This document shows positions 60,252 through 64,000 of a stretch of 64,000 nucleotides of DNA, piece by piece. Below the pieces are notes generated by a model. It was not told the DNA's origin. It did not search any database and saw only the letters and a program-made list of their open reading frames with translations. This DNA comes from CALEMW01 sp035447065 (GTDB lineage Bacteria; Krumholzibacteriota; Krumholzibacteriia; LZORAL124-64-63). How positions within the stretch are numbered: the first letter of the stretch is position 1; the number at the start of each line of letters is the position of its first letter. The stretch lies in assembly GCA_035447065.1 (NCBI GenBank), contig DAOTGJ010000013.1, forward strand, positions 12,580-76,579, in the 5' to 3' direction. Both the position numbers and the translations under genes were made by a program.

Positions 60252-61070
60252 TTGAAGATCATCGGCATCGTGTTGTTGACCCTGGGCCTGCTGCTGGCCG
60301 GGTGCGGCGAGGACGCGCCCACCGGCACCACGGACGATTCCTTCCGCGTGACCGTGCGCGTGACCGATCCGGACGGCGTGCCCCTGGCGGGCGTGTCCGT
60401 CAACGCGTCCAACGCCCTCTCCGCCGAAGCGACGCAGGGCAAGGCCCGCGTGAAGATCCCCTTCGGCCTGGCCGACGCCGCCGTGGTGCGCGTGCGCGTG
60501 ACCGACGTGGACGGCGAACTGGTGCGCTTCCTGGTCAACGAGACCCTGCCCGCCGGTCCGTACGAGATCTCCTGGGACGGACGCGACGACGCCGGCGCCA
60601 CCGTGCCCGCGGGCCTGTACTCGCTGGCCTTCGTGGCCTTCGAGGTGGGCGGCACCACGCCTGCGGTCAGCGGCTCCGCGCAGCTCTTCCTCACGCGCGA
60701 GGACACCAGCCACGTGCTGGGCGTGACGGACGCGGACGGCGAGCTGGTCCTGGACGACATCAACGTGTTCCCCGGCCTCCTGCTGCCGGGCGACCAGATC
60801 CTGGTGGACGAGAACGGCGAGGAGGCGGGCACCTTCTCCATCCTGACGGGCGCCGTGTTCCTGGCGTGGAGCGACTCCGCCGGTCCGGTGGCGAGCGTGG
60901 AGGCGGCCCTGGTGGACGGCCCCAACAGCGTGGCGATCGTCCTGGATCCGAGCCTCAAGGCGGGCCGGTCCGGCGCCGCGGTGCCCGCGCCTCAGGCCGC
61001 GCAGACGGGCCTCAAAGACGGCAGCGTGCCCTGGTCCTTCGGCACGCCCTACCCCAACCCCTTCAACTGA
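60252..61070 (+). CDS. Lipoprotein with FlgD-like domain, ending exactly in the motif PYPNPFN
   Basis: 272 residues. TTG start (GGAGG 6 nt upstream), lipobox LLLAGCGED (Cys about 18), a carboxypeptidase-regulatory-like strand region (VRVTDPDGVPLAGVSVNAS) and a FlgD-Ig unit (LPAGPYEISWDGRDDAGATV PAGLY). The last residues are FGTPYPNPFN and then a stop; in other proteins here this motif opens an 80-residue sorting domain. Nothing after the stop in that frame resembles the missing domain. Either a nonsense mutation or deletion removed it, or the motif alone has a role. Followed by a terminator. Confidence 0.7.
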   Translation: MKIIGIVLLTLGLLLAGCGEDAPTGTTDDSFRVTVRVTDPDGVPLAGVSVNASNALSAEATQGKARVKIPFGLADAAVVRVRVTDVDGELVRFLVNETLPAGPYEISWDGRDDAGATVPAGLYSLAFVAFEVGGTTPAVSGSAQLFLTREDTSHVLGVTDADGELVLDDINVFPGLLLPGDQILVDENGEEAGTFSILTGAVFLAWSDSAGPVASVEAALVDGPNSVAIVLDPSLKAGRSGAAVPAPQAAQTGLKDGSVPWSFGTPYPNPFN

Positions 61071-61087
61071 TCCCTTCCGCAAGGCCA

Positions 61088-61122
61088 CGCCGGGCGCCCG
61101 CGGGGTTGCGGGTTGCCCGGCG
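61088..61122 (+). terminator. Terminator after the PYPNPFN lipoprotein
   Basis: CGCCGGGC (61088-61095) pairs with GCCCGGCG (61115-61122), with a second small stem inside; followed by CGCTTCTATCC. Confidence 0.55.
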
Positions 61123-61186
61123 CGCTTCTATCCGTGTTCACACGCACGGATCACCCGCGACCAGGCCACCAACCCAGGAACGACAC

Positions 61187-62008
61187 GTGGAGCCCGATAC
61201 CAGCAACGACGTCCTGCCCAACGCCTGCCCATCGGACCGCTGGGCGTGCATCGAGACGTGCGACGTCAAGGAGTTCTCCCTGACCCGTCCCTGCGACGTG
61301 CGGGGCCTGCTCCACTGCCATACGGACTACGCCGACGGCGCCCACTGCCTGGAGAGCCTCATCGACACCGCGCGCGCCCTGGGCCTGGAATACCTGGGAG
61401 TCACGGACACCGTGCGCTCCGCCGACGAGCCCGACGGGCTGGACGAGGAGGCGCGCCGCTTCCAGCGCGCGGAGATCGCCCACCGCAACGCGGAGCTGAA
61501 GGACCTGGTGCTGCTGCGCGGCATCGAGATCGAGGCCGACGCCCGCGGCGATCTGCCCCTGAGCGACGACGAGCTGGCCGAGTTCGACTACGTGGTGGCC
61601 ACCGTCCGCAACCACGTGCACCTCAGCTACGAGGAGCGCACCGCACGCGCCGTGCGCGTGGTGATGAACCCCTTCGTCAACGTGCTGGGGCATCCGTTCG
61701 GCGAGTGGATGACCACGGGCGGGGAGATCCCGCTGGATCTGGACGCGGTGCTGACGGCGGCGGGCAAGGCGAGGGTGGCGGTGGAGATCGACGCCAATCC
61801 CACCCACGCGGAGCTGGACTGGCGGCCCTGCAAACGGGCGCAGGAGCGGGGCGTGCTGCTGGTGGTGGCGTCGGACGCCCATCGCGCCGCGCGTCTGGCC
61901 GACTACCGCCACGGCGTGGAGCTGACGCGCAAGGCGGGCCTCTGCTGCCAGCAGATCCTCAACACCCGCCCCCTGGACTACCTCCGCGACTTCTTCCGCA
62001 TGCGCTGA
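61187..62008 (+). CDS. PHP-domain metal-dependent phosphoesterase
   Basis: 273 residues. PHP motifs: GLLHCHTDYADGAH, YLGVTDTV, IEIEADARG, NVLGHPFGEW, VAVEIDANPT and VVASDAHRAA, matching the trinuclear metal site of PolX/YcdX-type PHP proteins. The N-terminal 30 residues (NACPSDRWACIETCDVKEF) carry three cysteines. No polymerase domain is attached. Start GTG 61187 with AGGA 8 nt upstream. Possible substrates are DNA 3' phosphates or small phosphate esters. Confidence 0.8.
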   Translation: MEPDTSNDVLPNACPSDRWACIETCDVKEFSLTRPCDVRGLLHCHTDYADGAHCLESLIDTARALGLEYLGVTDTVRSADEPDGLDEEARRFQRAEIAHRNAELKDLVLLRGIEIEADARGDLPLSDDELAEFDYVVATVRNHVHLSYEERTARAVRVVMNPFVNVLGHPFGEWMTTGGEIPLDLDAVLTAAGKARVAVEIDANPTHAELDWRPCKRAQERGVLLVVASDAHRAARLADYRHGVELTRKAGLCCQQILNTRPLDYLRDFFRMR

Positions 62009-62034
62009 CGGACGTCAGGCGATCGCGGGTTCCG

Positions 62035-62352
62035 TCAGGCGATTTCCGGCCTCTCCGGCAGATCCCCGGCGATCTGATCCAGCAGCGCGGGCAGATCCCC
62101 TTCCTCCACCTTGAAGGCCATCTCGCGCTGCGGGAAGCTCATGAGCATGGGCCCGAACTCGCAGCCGCCCAGGCAGCCGCTCTGGAACACCTTCACCGCC
62201 TGCTGCAGGCCGCGCTCCTCCACCATCTGCTTGAGGCGTTCGCGCAGCTCGGGGCCGCCGTGGCGGCCGCAGCAGGGCTTGGGGTGGCCCTCGGGGCGCA
62301 CGTTGGTGCACACGAACACCACGCTCTGGTAGGGGGTCGGTCGCTTGATCAT
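62035..62352 (-). CDS. Thioredoxin-like [2Fe-2S] ferredoxin (second of pair)
   Basis: 105 residues. VVFVCTNVRPEGHPKPCCG and VFQSGCLGGCEFGPML provide the four cluster cysteines (C-x(10-12)-C ... C-x3-C) of the NuoE-like/2Fe-2S thioredoxin fold. Its ATG overlaps the stop of the upstream paralogue as ATGA. Such proteins pass electrons or sense redox state; no hydrogenase or dehydrogenase subunit is adjacent. Confidence 0.85.
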   Translation of the reverse strand: MIKRPTPYQSVVFVCTNVRPEGHPKPCCGRHGGPELRERLKQMVEERGLQQAVKVFQSGCLGGCEFGPMLMSFPQREMAFKVEEGDLPALLDQIAGDLPERPEIA

Positions 62353-62651
62353 GGGGCCTTCCTCTCGTTGCGCTCGGACAGCGTGGCGGCGAGCTCCGCG
62401 ATGAGCTTGCGGGCGTCGCGCTTGCGGATGCGGGTCCAGAGGGTCTGGGTCGGGGTGGTGAGGGCCACGGGGCCCTTGCCGCAGGCGCCCAGGCAGCCTG
62501 TGGGCAGCACGCGGATGCGCTTGCCCAGGCCGAGCCGGTGGACCTCGTCGCGCAGCGTGTGCCTCAGCTTGGCGCCCTTCTTGGCGCACTTGCCGTCCTT
62601 GCCGGTGCAGACCAGGAGCATGACGTCCTGGGAGAGCTGTCGTTTTTCCAT
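62349..62651 (-). CDS. Thioredoxin-like [2Fe-2S] ferredoxin (first of pair)
   Basis: 100 residues. VMLLVCTGKDGKCAKKGAKL and VLPTGCLGACGKGPVAL carry the cluster cysteines. It is a diverged paralogue of the following gene. ATG 62651 lacks a clear Shine-Dalgarno; in-frame ATG 62753 would add 34 residues that look non-coding and include a hairpin, so 62651 is preferred. Confidence 0.8.
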   Translation of the reverse strand: MEKRQLSQDVMLLVCTGKDGKCAKKGAKLRHTLRDEVHRLGLGKRIRVLPTGCLGACGKGPVALTTPTQTLWTRIRKRDARKLIAELAATLSERNERKAP

Positions 62652-62740
62652 GGGTGTCCGGGGGCCGGGGTGTGGGGTGGCGGTGAACAGGTGCCCATGG
62701 TACGCGCACGGGCAGGGTCCGGCATCCCAGAAAATGAAGA

Positions 62741-62765
62741 CGGGGAGCCGCATGGCGGCTCCCCG
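62741..62765 (-). terminator. Hairpin between sigma-54 activator and ferredoxin pair
   Basis: CGGGGAGCCGC and complement, 11-bp stem with a 3-nt loop; on the minus strand followed by TCTTCATTTTC. It lies 234 nt after the activator stop and probably ends that transcript. Confidence 0.6.
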
Positions 62766-62998
62766 AAAAGAAACGTGTCGGAGGAGGGAAACATCGGGGG
62801 TGGTTCCGACACGCTCCCTTGCTGTCCCGTGTCCTCGTCGGTTCTCAGGTCAGCAGGCTGCATATAACAAGCTTTGTGCCCATTTTGCGGCACGGTGAAA
62901 ATATCTGTAACAAATTGTATATCAACAAGATATGGAAATCATAGAATATCGGTATGGTTCTATGGGGCGAGGGGTTCCGCGAAATGCGGCGGGTGCCG
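62766..62998. other. Gene-free AT-rich interval with a 9-bp inverted repeat
   Basis: No gene seen. CGTGTCGGA (62774-62782) and TCCGACACG (62805-62813) form an inverted repeat with a 22-nt spacer, a possible enhancer-type site or terminator. 62860-62960 is strongly AT-rich. Confidence 0.5.
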
Positions 62999-64000
62999 TC
63001 AAATATCGCGGTTTTCGGTTCGGCGCGGCCTCCTCAGGCCATGCTTCCGCAGACGCGACCGCAGGGTGCTGGGGTTCAGGCCCAGCACCGCGGCGGCCCC
63101 ATCCGGGCCCTCGATCCGCCAGCCGGTGGCCTTGAGCACGCGGGCCAGGTGGTCCCGCTCCACGTCGGCCAGGGGTCGCAGCGCCCCTTCGGCTCCCTGG
63201 CGCCCGCGCGTGAGCAGCGGGTCGGCCAGGCGGAATTCGCCGCCGGTGGAGGTGATCACGCCGCGCTCGATCACGTTCTCCAGCTCGCGCACGTTGCCGG
63301 GCCAGTCGTAGGCCTGCAGCGCGTCCAGCACCGTGCGCGGCAGGCGCAGGGACGGGCGGCCCAGCTTGGTGACCAGGCGCTCCAGGAAGAAGCCCGTGAG
63401 GGCGGGGATGTCCTCGCGGCGTTCGCGAAGGGGCGGCACTCGCAGAGGGAACACGTTGAGCCGGTACCAGAGGTCCTCGCGGAAGCGGCCGGCGGCCACC
63501 TCCGCCTCCAGGTCGCGGTTGGTGGCGGCGATGATGCGCACGTCCACCTTCTGGGTCACGGAGCTGCCCAGCCGTTCGAACTCGCCCAGCTGGAGCACGC
63601 GCAGCAGCTTGGCCTGCAGGTCCAGGGGCAGCTCGCCCACCTCGTCCAGGAACAGGGTGCCGCCGTGGGCGATCTCGAAGCGGCCGGCGCGCCGCGTGTC
63701 GGCCCCGGTGAAGGCGCCGCGCTCATGGCCGAAGAGCTCGCTCTCGATGAGCGCCGGCGGCAGCGCCGCGCAGTTCACCGTCACCAGCGGCTGCGAGTGG
63801 CGGCGGCTCGCGCGGTGCACCGCGCGGGCGATGAGCTCCTTGCCGGTGCCGGTCTCGCCGTGGATGAGCACGGTCACGTCGGTCACCGCCACCTGCTCGG
63901 CGCGGTAGAGGGTCTCGCGCAGCACGGGGGCGGCGCCCACGATCTCGTCGTGGGCGTGGCGCAGGCTGATCTCCTCGCGCAGGACCGTGTACTCCTCCTC
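62999..64000 (-). CDS. Sigma-54-dependent transcriptional activator (N-terminus beyond window)
   Basis: 334 residues visible, open at the window edge. AAA+ domain: Walker A GETGTGKELIARAVH, the sigma-54 contact loop GAFTGADTRRAGRFE, Walker B GGTLFLDEVGEL, and FREDLWYRLNVFPLRVPPLR. C-terminal Fis-type helix-turn-helix: GPDGAAAVLGLNPSTLRSRL. The visible start (EEEYTVLREEISLRHAHDEI) is the linker seen after GAF sensor domains in FhlA-like regulators, so a GAF-type input is likely upstream. It could activate the sigma-54-like promoter proposed at 50.06 kb, but nothing proves this. Confidence 0.92.
   Translation of the reverse strand, partial: EEEYTVLREEISLRHAHDEIVGAAPVLRETLYRAEQVAVTDVTVLIHGETGTGKELIARAVHRASRRHSQPLVTVNCAALPPALIESELFGHERGAFTGADTRRAGRFEIAHGGTLFLDEVGELPLDLQAKLLRVLQLGEFERLGSSVTQKVDVRIIAATNRDLEAEVAAGRFREDLWYRLNVFPLRVPPLRERREDIPALTGFFLERLVTKLGRPSLRLPRTVLDALQAYDWPGNVRELENVIERGVITSTGGEFRLADPLLTRGRQGAEGALRPLADVERDHLARVLKATGWRIEGPDGAAAVLGLNPSTLRSRLRKHGLRRPRRTENRDI

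Noticed and set aside
62867..62881. Sigma-54-like promoter (GGCAC-N5-TTGT, minus strand) for the ferredoxin pair
   Set aside because: The -12 GC is replaced by GT, and a terminator-like hairpin lies between it and the genes it would serve.

Overview
The window is very GC-rich DNA, about two thirds G+C or more by eye, from a Gram-negative bacterium. Several exported proteins end in the FlgD-type/Por-like sorting domain (a PNPFN motif followed by about 80 residues ending in basic-hydrophobic strands). The futalosine menaquinone gene mqnE, the C5 heme pathway and many multiheme c-type cytochromes are present. Together these suggest an uncultured lineage of the FCB superphylum (Krumholzibacteriota/Eisenbacteria-like). 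That placement is inference; no rRNA or other marker gene lies in the window. Four runs of exactly 100 N show that it is a draft scaffold.

Layout. 1-22.4 kb: a GH57 glycosidase fragment, a Cache-domain chemoreceptor, a beta-carbonic anhydrase, exported beta-helix and sorting-domain proteins, thiI, an M1 aminopeptidase, pgi, and an island of exported proteins with looser base composition (14.8-22.4 kb). 22.5-30.5 kb: an operon on the minus strand, hemE-hemN-hemH-hemY-ccsA-like-hemA plus one unknown gene. 30.7-42.8 kb: an electron-transfer locus with a hexaheme cytochrome, an NHL propeller, a giant cytochrome with 42 candidate haem sites, a parvulin-like chaperone, two exported assembly-type proteins, an outer-membrane barrel, and a divergent heptaheme cytochrome. 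42.9-46.6 kb: hemC-hemD-hemB-hemL on the minus strand. 47-50 kb: a barrel protein and a two-component system. 50.1-52.5 kb: a small RiPP-like cluster (62-residue Cys-rich precursor, acyltransferase-like protein, M50 protease). 52.4-54.3 kb: PhoU and Na/Pi cotransporter. 54.5-57 kb: metal-binding lipoprotein, def, a small helical protein and mqnE. 57.5-59 kb: a NapC/NirT (ImcH-like) inner-membrane quinol cytochrome flanked by three large palindromes. 59.3-64 kb: a PLP dehydratase, a truncated-sorting-motif lipoprotein, a PHP phosphoesterase, two thioredoxin-like [2Fe-2S] proteins and a sigma-54 activator running off the edge.

How it fits together. All enzymes from glutamyl-tRNA to protohaem (hemA, L, B, C, D, E, N, Y, H) lie in 24 kb, on both sides of the multiheme cytochrome/barrel genes. 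A cytochrome c maturation protein is embedded in one hem operon. With menaquinone synthesis (mqnE) next to an ImcH-like quinol oxidase, the locus reads as a respiratory route from menaquinol through periplasmic multiheme wires to an outer-membrane conduit, probably for extracellular electron transfer. The other two candidates for novelty are the RiPP-like cluster at 50.1-52.5 kb and the family of palindromes at 57.0-59.1 kb, which have variable, perfectly paired stems and a related loop.
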